Positions 48,101 through 56,217 of a stretch of DNA of 64,000 bases are shown in pieces. The DNA is from Hyphomicrobiales bacterium (GTDB lineage: Bacteria > Pseudomonadota > Alphaproteobacteria > Rhizobiales > Rhizobiaceae). The translations under genes were made by a program, and so were the position numbers. The stretch covers positions 896,290 through 960,289 of the forward strand of contig UCIA01000002.1 in NCBI GenBank assembly GCA_900472295.1, given 5' to 3'. How positions within the stretch are numbered: position 1 is the first letter of the stretch; each line of letters begins with the position of its first letter. The notes under the pieces were generated by a model. That model was given only the letters and a program-made list of their open reading frames with translations. It was not told the origin of the DNA and searched no databases.

Positions 48101-49159
48101 CGTCAGGCCGGCGCCCTTCTCGGCGCCCACCGCCTCGTCCAGTTGCACCTGCGCGCCATTGGCCTCGACGGCAAAGCTGGGCTTGAGGCCGAGATCGACA
48201 GACGCCTTGCCGTCGGCGGTGTAGGGATTGTCGAGCGGCCCGGTCTCGAAACGGAATTCGTCGACACCGAGCTTTTGATAATCGAGCGAGAACTTGCCGT
48301 TCAGCCGAAAGCCCGGATCGGCCTTTGCGGCGCTGACCTTGCCCGTATTGATCTCGACAACCTCGCCATCGGTGCCGCGCAGCTCGACCGGAGCTTTGTC
48401 GTTCTTGTCGACGCCCTTCTTGTCGGAAGCAGCAATCTTGAACTCGCCGGAGTAGACGGCAGCCCCTTTGACGATGCCGGCATTGCCTTCAGTCTCGATG
48501 ACCAGCGGATAGGCATCCGGATCGATCTTGAGCCTCAGCCGCATCTGGCCGTTGCCCTCGGCCTTGCCGGTCGACGCCGTGACCGTTGAACGCAAACCGT
48601 CAAGCTGCAAGGTGCCGTCCAGGCGCCACGGGCCAGCCAGCGACTTGGCCGAGATGGTCGAGTTGATTTCGGAGATGAGATGGCTGCGCCCGCTGGCGGC
48701 ATGGCTGAGCGCGATCTCGCCCTCCGTCACCGTCAGCTTCTCGATCGAGATCTGGTTGAGGTCGAAGGGCGAGGACGGCCGCATCGCCCAGTCGACGGTG
48801 CCGTCATCGGCAATGTCGATCGTCGCCTTCGGATGCACCAGCCGCATGTCGAAGATCAGCACCTCGCCGCGCAGGAACGGCGCCAGCTCCGCGTCCATCG
48901 AAAAGGTCTCGACGGTCATTGCCGGCTGGCCGCCGGGGCCGCCGGCGACGGTGACGTTGGAGAAAGTCACCGAGGGGAACGGCAACAGCCGCGCCGTGGC
49001 GTCGCCCTGCACCGTCACCTTGCGGCCGAGAATGGCGCTTGCCTCGCGCTCGAACTCGGCGCGGTAGCCGGTCCAGTCGACAAAATACGGCACCACCAGC
49101 GCTGCAAGCAGCACCAGCACGAACAAGCCACCGAAGATCACGAACAAGCGTGCGAGCAT
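45155..49159 (-). CDS. AsmA-like inner-membrane/periplasmic protein, 1334 residues
   Basis: A very large AsmA-family protein of the cell envelope. One N-terminal helix (residues 4-25) is followed by a periplasmic AsmA domain (FVDWTGYRAEFEREASAILGRKV, then FSNVTVAGGPGG). A long beta-rich body, with repeats such as LSGSGTAALKG and DFSTGLSTSG, occupies the rest. A C-terminal Ala/Lys/Glu/Asp heptad-like tail (about 1195-1300) forms a coiled coil much like TolA. AsmA relatives are thought to bridge membranes or move phospholipids. Its stop overlaps that of the RHH gene. Confidence 0.9.
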   Translation of the reverse strand: MLARLFVIFGGLFVLVLLAALVVPYFVDWTGYRAEFEREASAILGRKVTVQGDATARLLPFPSVTFSNVTVAGGPGGQPAMTVETFSMDAELAPFLRGEVLIFDMRLVHPKATIDIADDGTVDWAMRPSSPFDLNQISIEKLTVTEGEIALSHAASGRSHLISEINSTISAKSLAGPWRLDGTLQLDGLRSTVTASTGKAEGNGQMRLRLKIDPDAYPLVIETEGNAGIVKGAAVYSGEFKIAASDKKGVDKNDKAPVELRGTDGEVVEINTGKVSAAKADPGFRLNGKFSLDYQKLGVDEFRFETGPLDNPYTADGKASVDLGLKPSFAVEANGAQVQLDEAVGAEKGAGLTLDQRIAGIEQALLDLPKPTMPGTVEVKLPAVVAGDTTVRDVHLSAEPVEGGWLVKSLAATLPGRTTLEADGMLSVDDHFGFTGSMLLAVAQPSGFAAWLSKDVDEAIRRLPAAGFKAKVELSERRQAFSDLELILGKSKFTGRIDSSQPGDAKSSVLMRLTGGELDVDGLTAFASIFVSDKGANRFSDRDLDFQIKAGPVSAGGLTADTVDTALRLRDGLLEVDRLSIGGLAGTSISATGRIKDFPASPTGKLDASVVAVDLKPLIDIASHHYPDSQLLKGLAGRTAAYPELFQDARVDLVASAADNGDGTTGLAISGQGKAGGSAFSASLSGKGVAGQLLEAPVTLTFNARNPDATALLALYGMPALPLGMLGQATTDISAKGTFGGGLATSFNFAADDFKATFDGTLAQTPQGATAKGKIGLDASDIEPWLMTTGVGLPGMGTGTSTSLSADADFGNGLLVLSGLSGSINEAAVSGDINLDMKQGLPHLAGALALDELDLDPMAVALFGDQSFIASNGSWPTSPFSPKSSLPFSADLDLTTATLAAGPMVTAYDASLSLKLDQEGIRVSDLKAKLLGGALTGLFELKNTDGTGLFSGQMRLAGADLATVLPDAGLSGSGDFSTGLSTSGKSVDAMIAALSGSGTAALKGLTIAGVNPDAFAAFIAKADAIGRDIDVAKTAGFAPQIAGDGSFAAGDTDIAFTIAGGTLRAPPVKIENQAAALSADITADLNTGTVATKGAITYKPGDEALVGSEPTLNFSVDGPFGAMKKQFDSEPLAQFLTQRALEKEQQRVEAMQAALLEKQRLRREVRYYAALQTERDNAAEELRKQEEAARLKAEADAKAKAEADAKAQAEADAKAKADAEAKVEADAKAQAEADAKAKADAKAKADADAQAQAEQQAAEDAVKAKAENERKKAEQAMRIASEEKARLEAERKAAAQAPKVDRSLPGVNDGSAAAPPKPKTNPFSVDNLLKSLGN

Positions 49160-49273
49160 CAGCTCCGAACGGGTTGATTGAAAGTCAGCCGCACTCTACC
49201 CGCATCAGCGTGTCGATAAAGAGGCAATCTCCGCAGCAGACACATTGCGGTGACCCTGTCTCGATGCGCTTTC

Positions 49274-49774
49274 TCACGGAGATGCGACCGCCGCCATCAG
49301 CGCCGGCAGCACCGCCCCCTGATGAAGGCTGACCGAAAAGCTCCTGGCAATGAATTCCAGCGTCGAATCATGGAAGGTCAGGATGAAGTGCCGATAGCCG
49401 GAAAACAGCTCCGGTGTGTGGGACGAATGAACCCGGTTTGCCTTTTCCTGAGAAGCGATCCAGGAAGAATTGAGGACCTCGAAAGCTGAATAAGGCTGCA
49501 GCCCCAACTCGTACAAGCGGTGCCCGCGAATGGCCTCGTCGTTTGGCGGCCCGAATTGAAATACCCGATAGGGATCGGCCGTCAGGATAGCGATCGACTG
49601 GCCGGCGGTCGTGGGCGAGATGGAGCGCGGATTCGTGCCGTCGAACGACGGATCCGGTGTGTTGACGATGTAGGCAATGAGCAGCCTGTGCTCATCGGCA
49701 AAGACATGCGGCAGAGGCGCTCCGCCTGATGATGGCGGCACGTCGATCGGTACCAGGGCCTCGCTTGCGGCCAT
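49274..49774 (-). CDS. conserved hypothetical protein, 166 residues
   Basis: A protein starting MAASEALVPIDVPPSSGGAPL and containing DEHRLLIAYIVNTPD, QFGPPNDEAIRGHRLYELG, and ending with HFILTFHDSTLEFIARSFSV. Not recognised. The late FHDST-E(F)IAR segment resembles a conserved block in uncharacterised alphaproteobacterial proteins. Its start lies 4 bases after the stop of the FAD-linked oxidase, with an AGAGGA ahead of the ATG, so the pair is an operon. Confidence 0.7.
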   Translation of the reverse strand: MAASEALVPIDVPPSSGGAPLPHVFADEHRLLIAYIVNTPDPSFDGTNPRSISPTTAGQSIAILTADPYRVFQFGPPNDEAIRGHRLYELGLQPYSAFEVLNSSWIASQEKANRVHSSHTPELFSGYRHFILTFHDSTLEFIARSFSVSLHQGAVLPALMAAVASP

Positions 49775-49778
49775 TCCT

Positions 49779-51197
49779 CTATTTCCCCGCCCCCGGCAAT
49801 ATCTTGCCCGGGTTCATAATGTCTTGCGGATCGAGCGCCTTCTTTATCGAACGCATGATGTCGACGCCATGGCCAAGCTCGTGGCGCAGGAAGCCGATCT
49901 TGCCCTGGCCGATGCCGTGCTCGCCGGTGCAGGTGCCGTCCATGGCGATCGCCCGCATGTTGAGCCGCGCGACGAATTTTTCCGCCAGCGCGATCTCCTT
50001 GGGGTCGTCGACATCCATCAGCACCAGCACATGGAAATTGCCGTCGCCGGCATGGCCGACGATCGGCGCCACCAGGCCCATCTCGGCTATGTCGGCCTCG
50101 GTCTCTGCTACGCATTCGGCCAGCCGCGAGATCGGCACGCAGACGTCGGTCGACAGGCCCTTTGCGCCGGGCCGCAGCGTCAGCGATGCCCAGTAGGCGT
50201 CGTGCCTTGCCTTCCACAATTTCGTCCGCTCCTCGGCGACGCTTGTCCACAGGAACGGCCCGCCGCCATTGTCCTCGGCGATGGCGCCGAAGGTTTCGGC
50301 CTGCTCGGCGACACCGGCATCGCTGCCATGGAACTCGACGAACAGGCACGGGCTCTCGGGATAGTCGAGCTTGGAATAGTTCTTCATCGCCCGCATCTGC
50401 AGCGCATTGACCAGTTCGATGCGCGCCACCGGAATGCCCATCTGGATGGTCGCGATGACAGCGTTGCAGGCTGCCTCGACGCTGGGAAACGGGCAGACAC
50501 CGCCGGAGATCGCTTGCGGGATGCCTTGCAGCTTCAGCGTCAGCGACGTGATGATGCCGAGCGTGCCTTCCGAGCCGACCAGAAGCCGCGTCAGGTCATA
50601 GCCGGCCGAACTCTTCTTGGCGCGCTTGCCGGTCGTCACCGTCTCGCCGTCGGCCATGACCGCCGTCAGCGACAGCACATTCTCGCGCATCGTGCCGTAG
50701 CGCACGGCATTGGTGCCTGAGGCCCGGGTCGCTGCCATGCCGCCAAGCGAAGCATTGGCGCCGGGATCGATCGGGAAGAACAGGCCGGTGTCGCGCAAAT
50801 GCCGGTTGAGGTCCTCGCGCGTCACGCCGGGTTCCACAGTGCAGTCGAGATCCTCAGGGTTGACCGCCAGGATGCGGTTCATGCGCGAGGTGTCGACCGA
50901 GATGCCGCCGCCCGGTGCGTTGGTGTGGCCCTCCAGTGAGGAGCCGACGCCAAAGGCAATCACCGGCACGCGGTGTGCGGCGCAGGCGCGCACGATCTCC
51001 TGCACCTCTTCCGTCGTCTCCGGGAACGCAACGCCATCGGGCGCCTGCGTCGGGATATAGGTGGTGGTGTGCGCATGCTGCGAGCGGATCGCCGCGCCGG
51101 TCTGGAAGCGTTCGCCGAGCTGCTGCTTGAGGATGCCGAGCACGGCGGCGATGCCCTCCTCGTTGCGTTCGACCGGGTTGAGGTCGCTCAGAGCCAT
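49779..51197 (-). CDS. FAD-linked oxidase (D-lactate dehydrogenase/glycolate oxidase GlcD-like)
   Basis: A 472-residue PCMH-type flavoprotein. FAD binding involves VPVIAFGVGSSLEGHTNAPGG, the DPGANASLGGMAATRASGT loop and GSEGTLGIITSLTL. The substrate cap domain carries IVGHAGDGNFHVLVLMD and TCTGEHGIGQGKIGFL. It is expected to oxidise a 2-hydroxy acid such as D-lactate, but the exact substrate is uncertain. The ATG at 51195-51197 has a perfect GGAGG. It leads the operon with the 166-residue protein. Confidence 0.9.
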   Translation of the reverse strand: MALSDLNPVERNEEGIAAVLGILKQQLGERFQTGAAIRSQHAHTTTYIPTQAPDGVAFPETTEEVQEIVRACAAHRVPVIAFGVGSSLEGHTNAPGGGISVDTSRMNRILAVNPEDLDCTVEPGVTREDLNRHLRDTGLFFPIDPGANASLGGMAATRASGTNAVRYGTMRENVLSLTAVMADGETVTTGKRAKKSSAGYDLTRLLVGSEGTLGIITSLTLKLQGIPQAISGGVCPFPSVEAACNAVIATIQMGIPVARIELVNALQMRAMKNYSKLDYPESPCLFVEFHGSDAGVAEQAETFGAIAEDNGGGPFLWTSVAEERTKLWKARHDAYWASLTLRPGAKGLSTDVCVPISRLAECVAETEADIAEMGLVAPIVGHAGDGNFHVLVLMDVDDPKEIALAEKFVARLNMRAIAMDGTCTGEHGIGQGKIGFLRHELGHGVDIMRSIKKALDPQDIMNPGKILPGAGK

Positions 51198-51299
51198 GAA
51201 TTCCTCCGCGAATGGACCAGCGTCCATGCTTGTTATGCGATTATGGATGCGTAGTCTCACCGGCCGCAGCCTGTCCAGCACCAGAACAAGGAAGTTTCC

Positions 51300-51779
51300 A
51301 TGTCCATCCCCGCCCCCTACGTCTCCAAGCCGATGGACATCGAGAAGGACTGGATCGACTATAACGGCCATCTCAACATGGCCTATTACAACGTGCTGTT
51401 CGACCGCTGCTCGGACGAGGCGTTCGCGGCGATGGGCATGGGACTGGACTATGTGAAGGACCGGCGCCTGACCATCTACACGGCGGAAGTCCATGTATGT
51501 TACGTTCAGGAGCTTCATCTCGAACACAAGGTCGTCGTCTCGTTCCAGCTGATCGATCATGACGACAAGCGGCTGCGGGCCTACCAGGAAATCCGCCATG
51601 TCGACGGCTGGCTCGCCGCCACCTCCGAAACCCTGTCGCTGCATGTCGACATGTCCGGGCCGAAGGTGGCGCCCTTCCCCGCCGACGTGCAGGCCAAGGT
51701 GGAAGCCATGCGCGCCGCCCATTCTGTACTGCCGATGCCCGAACGCGCCGGCCGTTCGATCGGCATCAAACGCAAGTAA
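51300..51779 (+). CDS. hotdog-fold thioesterase
   Basis: A 159-residue thioesterase of the 4-hydroxybenzoyl-CoA type. The catalytic segment is DWIDYNGHLNMAYYNVLFD (D/N-G-H-x-N-x-xY), followed by the central beta strands (RLTIYTAEVHVCYVQELH). It hydrolyses an acyl-CoA. Similar domains are fused to carnitine dehydrogenases in some bacteria, giving a possible link to quaternary-amine metabolism. Divergent from the FAD oxidase with 102 bases between. Confidence 0.87.
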   Translation: MSIPAPYVSKPMDIEKDWIDYNGHLNMAYYNVLFDRCSDEAFAAMGMGLDYVKDRRLTIYTAEVHVCYVQELHLEHKVVVSFQLIDHDDKRLRAYQEIRHVDGWLAATSETLSLHVDMSGPKVAPFPADVQAKVEAMRAAHSVLPMPERAGRSIGIKRK

Positions 51780-52014
51780 GCCAAACTCTGTCCTCACCAG
51801 GGCTCCAAAGCCACACTCGCAAGTCAAAGTCGCAGCGTCCTCAAAATCCACAGATCGCTGCGCTTGAAGCGTTTTCGGACCCGCGTTAACCTTACCAAGC
51901 TTTTAACGTTAACAAACCATTTGGGCCATTGAACGACTCAGCGGACCGTTTGAGAAAGGGCTGATTGAGAGTTGCGATGCGGGCGGCGGGGCACTGGCGG
52001 TTCGAGGAACGTGC

Positions 52015-52212
52015 ATGAAAACCGACATCAAGGTCGAAGTGGACAGGCTGGCTGCCGATCCGCGCGTCACCGACTATGATTTCTGGCGCTCCTTGAAGAA
52101 CGTCAACAACGAGATCTTTCAGATCGCCAACAACAACGAACCGATCCCCTTCGACATGATCCGCTGGCGCGCCATCCTGAAGCAGGCGCGCATGAAGCGC
52201 GGCCACGCCTGA
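52015..52212 (+). CDS. conserved small protein, 65 residues
   Basis: MKTDIKVEVDRLAADPRVTD, then FWRSLKNVNNEIFQIANNNE and DMIRWRAILKQARMKRG. Soluble, charged and without recognised motifs. The ATG follows GAGGAACGTGC, a weak ribosome site. Good codon usage supports expression. It stands alone before the light-sensor kinase. Confidence 0.6.
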   Translation: MKTDIKVEVDRLAADPRVTDYDFWRSLKNVNNEIFQIANNNEPIPFDMIRWRAILKQARMKRGHA

Positions 52213-52491
52213 GATCTCGCCTATCCTGAAAACGCCGCCCCGCGGCGAGCGCGACATCCCGTTGACGACCGCAACACCATCGCGCTGCGCCTCGCATCAG
52301 GGTGGCGTCAATCTGCGTCTGCTCGAATCAGGACGGATCCGTCAACTTTCAAAAAACTATTCGTTTTCAATTGATTGCGGAAACCAGCGCTTTGGTTCCA
52401 CAAACGGCAAGCTGCGACAAGACAACTCAACATTGAACCAATTCTACGCCTGAGCCGTTGTGCCCCCTGAAAAACGGCTTGGAGTGAAAGC

Positions 52492-53640
52492 ATGGACTGG
52501 AAAAGGACCAGGGAACCGGCCGACGCATGGCACATGACGGACGATCTGCATGCCGAGCACGGCAAGGGCGATCCGTTCGCGGCAGCCATTCGCGCCACCC
52601 GCATGTCGATGATCATCACCGATCCCCGGCAAGCGGACAATCCGATCGTCTTCGCCAATGACGCGTTTCTGCGCCTGACCGGCTATGAGCGGCACGAAGT
52701 CATGGGCAAGAACTGCCGCTTCCTGCAAGGTCCGAAGACCGACAAGGCAGCTGTCGACAGCGTGCGCGGCGCGATTGCCGAACGAACCGATATCGCCATC
52801 GATCTTTTGAACTACCGCAAGGACGGTTCCACCTTCTGGAACGCGCTCTACATCAGCCCCGTCTCGAACGGCAGCGGCGAATTGCAGTTCTTCTTCGCCT
52901 CTCAGCTCGACGTCACCGACCGCAAGCGCTCCGAGCACCGCATCACCGCCGACAAGGAGCGTTTCGAAAAGGCGGTCAAGGAACGCACCAGCGAGCTTGA
53001 AGCTGCCCTTGAGGCGCAGACCACGTTGCTGCACGAGGTCGACCATCGCGTGAAAAACAACCTGCAGATGATCTCGTCGCTGATCGTCATGCAAAGCCGT
53101 ACGATCAAGGATGAAGCGACCAAGCAGTCGCTGACCACCATGCTGGAGCGTATCGAGGCGCTGAGCACCGTGCACCGCCGTCTCTACCAGTCGAAGGACG
53201 TCAGCCGCTTCGACGTCTCGGATTTCGCCAGGGATCTGGTCACCGACCTCTTGACCGCCTCGGGGCGGGCCGAGATCAAGTCGACGCTGGACCTCGAACC
53301 CATCGTCATTTCAGCCGAAAAGGCGACACCCGTTGCCTTGATGGTCAACGAACTCGTGACCAACGCGCTGAAGCACGCCTTCAAGGAAAAGCCCGACGGC
53401 ACCACCACAGGGCGCATCGGCATCAAGATGAGCCAGCCCGACGGCCACTTCAACATCGAGGTATCGGATGATGGTGTCGGCATGTCGGACGCCAGCGGCG
53501 ACGCTTCTTTCGGCATGCGGCTGATCAAGTCGCTTGCCCGTCAATTGCATGCCGACATCGAATGGCGCGACGCCGACCCGGGCACCAGGGTCGTCATCTC
53601 GATGCCGAACGAACCGCAGCAGAAAGGGAATGTGTCATGA
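52492..53640 (+). CDS. LOV-domain (blue light) histidine kinase, HWE/HisKA_2 type
   Basis: A 382-residue soluble sensor kinase. The LOV domain (about 28-140) contains GKNCRFLQG with the photo-active Cys C75 and the surrounding [15 protein letters not shown], so it should bind flavin and form a cysteinyl adduct in blue light. A helical linker follows, then the HisKA_2 phosphoacceptor [19 protein letters not shown] with H185, and a HATPase domain ([12 protein letters not shown], then DDGVGM). A GGAGTG site precedes the start. The TGA overlaps the response regulator start by four bases. Confidence 0.93.
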   Translation: MDWKRTREPADAWHMTDDLHAEHGKGDPFAAAIRATRMSMIITDPRQADNPIVFANDAFLRLTGYERHEVMGKNCRFLQGPKTDKAAVDSVRGAIAERTDIAIDLLNYRKDGSTFWNALYISPVSNGSGELQFFFASQLDVTDRKRSEHRITADKERFEKAVKERTSELEAALEAQTTLLHEVDHRVKNNLQMISSLIVMQSRTIKDEATKQSLTTMLERIEALSTVHRRLYQSKDVSRFDVSDFARDLVTDLLTASGRAEIKSTLDLEPIVISAEKATPVALMVNELVTNALKHAFKEKPDGTTTGRIGIKMSQPDGHFNIEVSDDGVGMSDASGDASFGMRLIKSLARQLHADIEWRDADPGTRVVISMPNEPQQKGNVS

Positions 53641-54086
53641 GTGAACCTCTCAAGGTCCTGATCGTCGAGGACGAGGCGCTGCTGGCGATGGAACTGGAAA
53701 GCCTTGTCGAGGAGGCCGGCCACCAGGTCGTCGGCTGGGCGACATCCTCGGCCGAAGCAAAGACCATGGTGGAAACCACAGATGCCGATATCGCCTTCGT
53801 CGATATCCACCTCACCGACGGCCCGACCGGGGTTGACGTTGCGGAGCATATCCGCGACGGCAACCGTTCGATGGTGGTGTTCATGACCGCCAATCCAAAA
53901 CGCATCCCCGACCATTTCGCCGGTGCGATCGGCGTCATCGCCAAGCCCTACACTCTGAACGGATTGGTCTCGGCCTTGCGCTATTTGCAGGAGGGCGTGC
54001 GCCGCCCGCCGCCGGTCTCGGTGCTGCCGGCGGGCTTTACGCTGTCGCCGGCATATCAGACCGTGTGGGCTCCATCGGCGGCCTGA
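53637..54086 (+). CDS. single-domain response regulator, partner of the LOV kinase
   Basis: A 149-residue receiver-only protein. D56 in [12 protein letters not shown] is the phosphoacceptor, the acidic pocket is EDE at 11-13, T84 lies in VVFMTANP and K103 in IAKPYT. Residues after 115 are a short unstructured tail with no output domain. In HWE/HisKA_2 systems such regulators usually act by partner binding or as phosphate sinks, for example in general stress signalling. Coupled to the kinase by an ATGA overlap. Confidence 0.92.
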   Translation: MSEPLKVLIVEDEALLAMELESLVEEAGHQVVGWATSSAEAKTMVETTDADIAFVDIHLTDGPTGVDVAEHIRDGNRSMVVFMTANPKRIPDHFAGAIGVIAKPYTLNGLVSALRYLQEGVRRPPPVSVLPAGFTLSPAYQTVWAPSAA

Positions 54087-54111
54087 CTCGGTTGCGAGAG
54101 CGTGAATTGCG

Positions 54112-55263
54112 TCAGGGCGCGAGCTCTGCCCTGACCTCACCCAGCAGCGCCATGCCACCCAGCCGGCCCAGTTCGTCCGAGCATTTCGCTGATTTGCCGT
54201 AGCAGCCGAATGCGACCGATACGCGCGGCGACAGCGGTCCGATCCGCGGCAGCCCATTGTCGCCGAAGGTGGTCATGCAAGGCACGACGCGGCGCTCTTC
54301 GAATTTGAGGTCGCGAATGCGGTCGAGGATCTGCTTTTCGAGCCGATCGGCAACCGCGATCGATCCACCCGATTTGAACCAGTCCTTGATACCCGCCTCA
54401 CTTTCGAGCGGAAGATCGACCGGATCGCCGCCGAGCTTCAGCCAGGCGTGGCCATCCGGATAAGGGATTGGCGGCAGGATGTAGGGATTGTCGCCCTCGG
54501 GTCCGATGCAACGCATCGACGGCATTGCGGCCAGGCGTTGAACCTCCCCCGCATCAAGCCGAAACATCGCTACGGTGCGCCCATAGACCGTAAAGCCCAG
54601 GGATTGCCCGATCAGCGATTGCGTATGCCCGCCCGCAGCGACGAGAACACGCTCCGCCTCGACGCCGCCCGACCTCGTGCGAATCGTCACACTGGAGCCG
54701 TTTTCCGAAATCCCCAAGGCGGGCTCGTCGATGATCCGTGCCCCGGCGCGCTCGGCTGCGATCGTCTGCGCCTGGACCAGGCGGCGCGGGCTGATATATC
54801 CGGCATTTCGCGGCTCGAAATACCCGCGCATGCCCGCCGTCGATTTCAGGAACGGGAAGCGTTCGGCCAGCTCCGCATCTTCATATGCTTCACAGATAAT
54901 CCCGGCCTCGGCGGTGATCGTGCCTACCGATGCAACGTTCGGATCGTCACTGGAGCCGACGTGCAGCGCGCCGACTTCGCGATAGAACGCCACGCCGCTT
55001 TCAGCTGCAATCTCGCCATAGCGCGAAATCGAGGCGCGGTTCATCTCCACCCAGAATGGCTCCGGATCGAAACTCCTGGTGATGCGGCCCTCATCGTAGT
55101 GGCTGCCGAAGACGCCGTCATGGGGCGCATAATCGGCCGGCTCGCCGGGTCCGATCAACGCAACGTCCTGGCCCATTTTGGCCAGATGCCGCGCCGCCGC
55201 GGAGCCGATCATGCCGCGTCCGATCACCGCAAGTTTGATCGCTCTGTCGGTGCTCACCATCAA
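54112..55263 (-). CDS. FAD-dependent amine oxidase, sarcosine oxidase/SolA-like
   Basis: A 383-residue DAO-family flavoenzyme. FAD binds at AVIGRGMIGSAAARHLAKMG (about 10-30). FGSHYDEGRITRSF and YGRTVAMFRLDA are characteristic of monomeric sarcosine or N-methyltryptophan oxidases, and the late PCMTTFGDNGLPRIG holds the Cys that carries covalent FAD in that group. It probably oxidises an N-methyl amino acid. Adjacent genes give no clue to substrate. Start at 55261-55263. Confidence 0.86.
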   Translation of the reverse strand: MMVSTDRAIKLAVIGRGMIGSAAARHLAKMGQDVALIGPGEPADYAPHDGVFGSHYDEGRITRSFDPEPFWVEMNRASISRYGEIAAESGVAFYREVGALHVGSSDDPNVASVGTITAEAGIICEAYEDAELAERFPFLKSTAGMRGYFEPRNAGYISPRRLVQAQTIAAERAGARIIDEPALGISENGSSVTIRTRSGGVEAERVLVAAGGHTQSLIGQSLGFTVYGRTVAMFRLDAGEVQRLAAMPSMRCIGPEGDNPYILPPIPYPDGHAWLKLGGDPVDLPLESEAGIKDWFKSGGSIAVADRLEKQILDRIRDLKFEERRVVPCMTTFGDNGLPRIGPLSPRVSVAFGCYGKSAKCSDELGRLGGMALLGEVRAELAP

Positions 55264-55339
55264 CCTTATAGCCGCTTCAATCGTGTGGAACAGATAGCTG
55301 TCCGCACGACCTTTAGCAATTTCGAACGACTGTCCCCGT

Positions 55340-55386
55340 TTGACATTCTAGGCAGCATTGAACATAATTCACCCAAAAGGGTGAAT
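55340..55386 (+). promoter_or_regulatory. sigma-70 promoter with perfect operator palindrome for arsR-SRPBCC
   Basis: TTGACA at 55340-55345 and CATAAT at 55363-55368 with a 17-bp spacer. ATTCACCCAAAAGGGTGAAT (55367-55386) is a perfect palindrome that overlaps the -10 and the first ATG. Transcription would start about 10 bases before the arsR start. Autorepression is the simplest reading. Confidence 0.72.
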
Positions 55387-55387
55387 G

Positions 55388-55750
55388 ATGCGCTACGAAG
55401 GCTTATCGGCAGACTTGGACAGGACGCTTATGGCACTGGCCGACCCGATACGGCGGCGCATATTGCAGCGGCTGGCGACCTCGGAAGCGCGCGTCACCGA
55501 TGTCGCGTCCGAGTTCTCGATCTCGCTGAATTCGGTAAGCAAACACATTCGTCTCCTGGAGCGCGCAAGGCTCATCGAGCGGAATGTGTCCGGGCGCGAA
55601 CACATACTTCGCTTCAGCCCCGAACCGCTGTCTGGAGCCCAACAGTGGATCGATGCCCAGCAATCCTTTTGGGCGCGCCGGCTTCAAGCCCTTGATGACC
55701 TTTTGACGGCCGAAGATATCGCGAACGAAATCCCACGTCCCAAGGAGTAA
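55388..55750 (+). CDS. ArsR-family regulator (SRPBCC-linked)
   Basis: A 120-residue winged-helix regulator: LDRTLMALADPIRRRILQRLA, then VTDVASEFSISLNSVSKHIRLL, and LIERNVSGREHILRF for the wing. It has no metal-binding CxC. Two ATG codons at 55385 and 55388 are possible; the second is used here. The SRPBCC gene follows after 4 bases, a pairing common in this family. A palindrome sits over its promoter. Confidence 0.9.
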   Translation: MRYEGLSADLDRTLMALADPIRRRILQRLATSEARVTDVASEFSISLNSVSKHIRLLERARLIERNVSGREHILRFSPEPLSGAQQWIDAQQSFWARRLQALDDLLTAEDIANEIPRPKE

Positions 55751-55754
55751 AAGC

Positions 55755-56216
55755 GTGCCCGGAACGATTGAAGCGAAGACGGTCCATGAGTTCAAAGCGT
55801 CTGCCGAACGCGTGTTTGACGCATGGCTCGATCCGATCAAGGTACGGTCCTGGATGGCACAGGCCGTTAAGGACACGCCCCCTTTTGATGTCAGGAGAAT
55901 AGAGATCGACGCGCGGATCGGCGGCAAGTTCACCTTCTCGGACATGCGCGACGATGGCGAGGCTGTGCATTGGGGCTACTACCTCGAAATCGACCGACCC
56001 CGGAAGCTCGTCTTCTCCTGGTTCACCTCGGAGGATGAAGAACGGGAAAACTCATCCATCGTCACCTTGACGATTGAGCCGAAGGCCAGCGGATGCCGCG
56101 CGACCATCGTGCACAGCATGGATGAACGCTGGGCCCAGTATGTGAAGCAGACCGAAATGGGCTGGAGCACGATGTCGCGCAAGATCGAGGCCGCTTTGGC
56201 GATGGAGGCAGGCTAA
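55755..56216 (+). CDS. SRPBCC/AHSA1-domain protein
   Basis: A 153-residue START-like ligand-binding protein beginning with GTG at 55755. The pattern TVHEFKASAERVFDAWLDPIK, then RIEIDARIGGKFTFSDM and LTIEPKASGCRATIVHSM fits the AHSA1-like branch. It likely binds a small hydrophobic compound. Four bases separate it from arsR, so the two form an operon, and its stop is adjacent to the convergent hydrolase gene. Confidence 0.87.
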   Translation: MPGTIEAKTVHEFKASAERVFDAWLDPIKVRSWMAQAVKDTPPFDVRRIEIDARIGGKFTFSDMRDDGEAVHWGYYLEIDRPRKLVFSWFTSEDEERENSSIVTLTIEPKASGCRATIVHSMDERWAQYVKQTEMGWSTMSRKIEAALAMEAG

Positions 56217-56217
56217 T

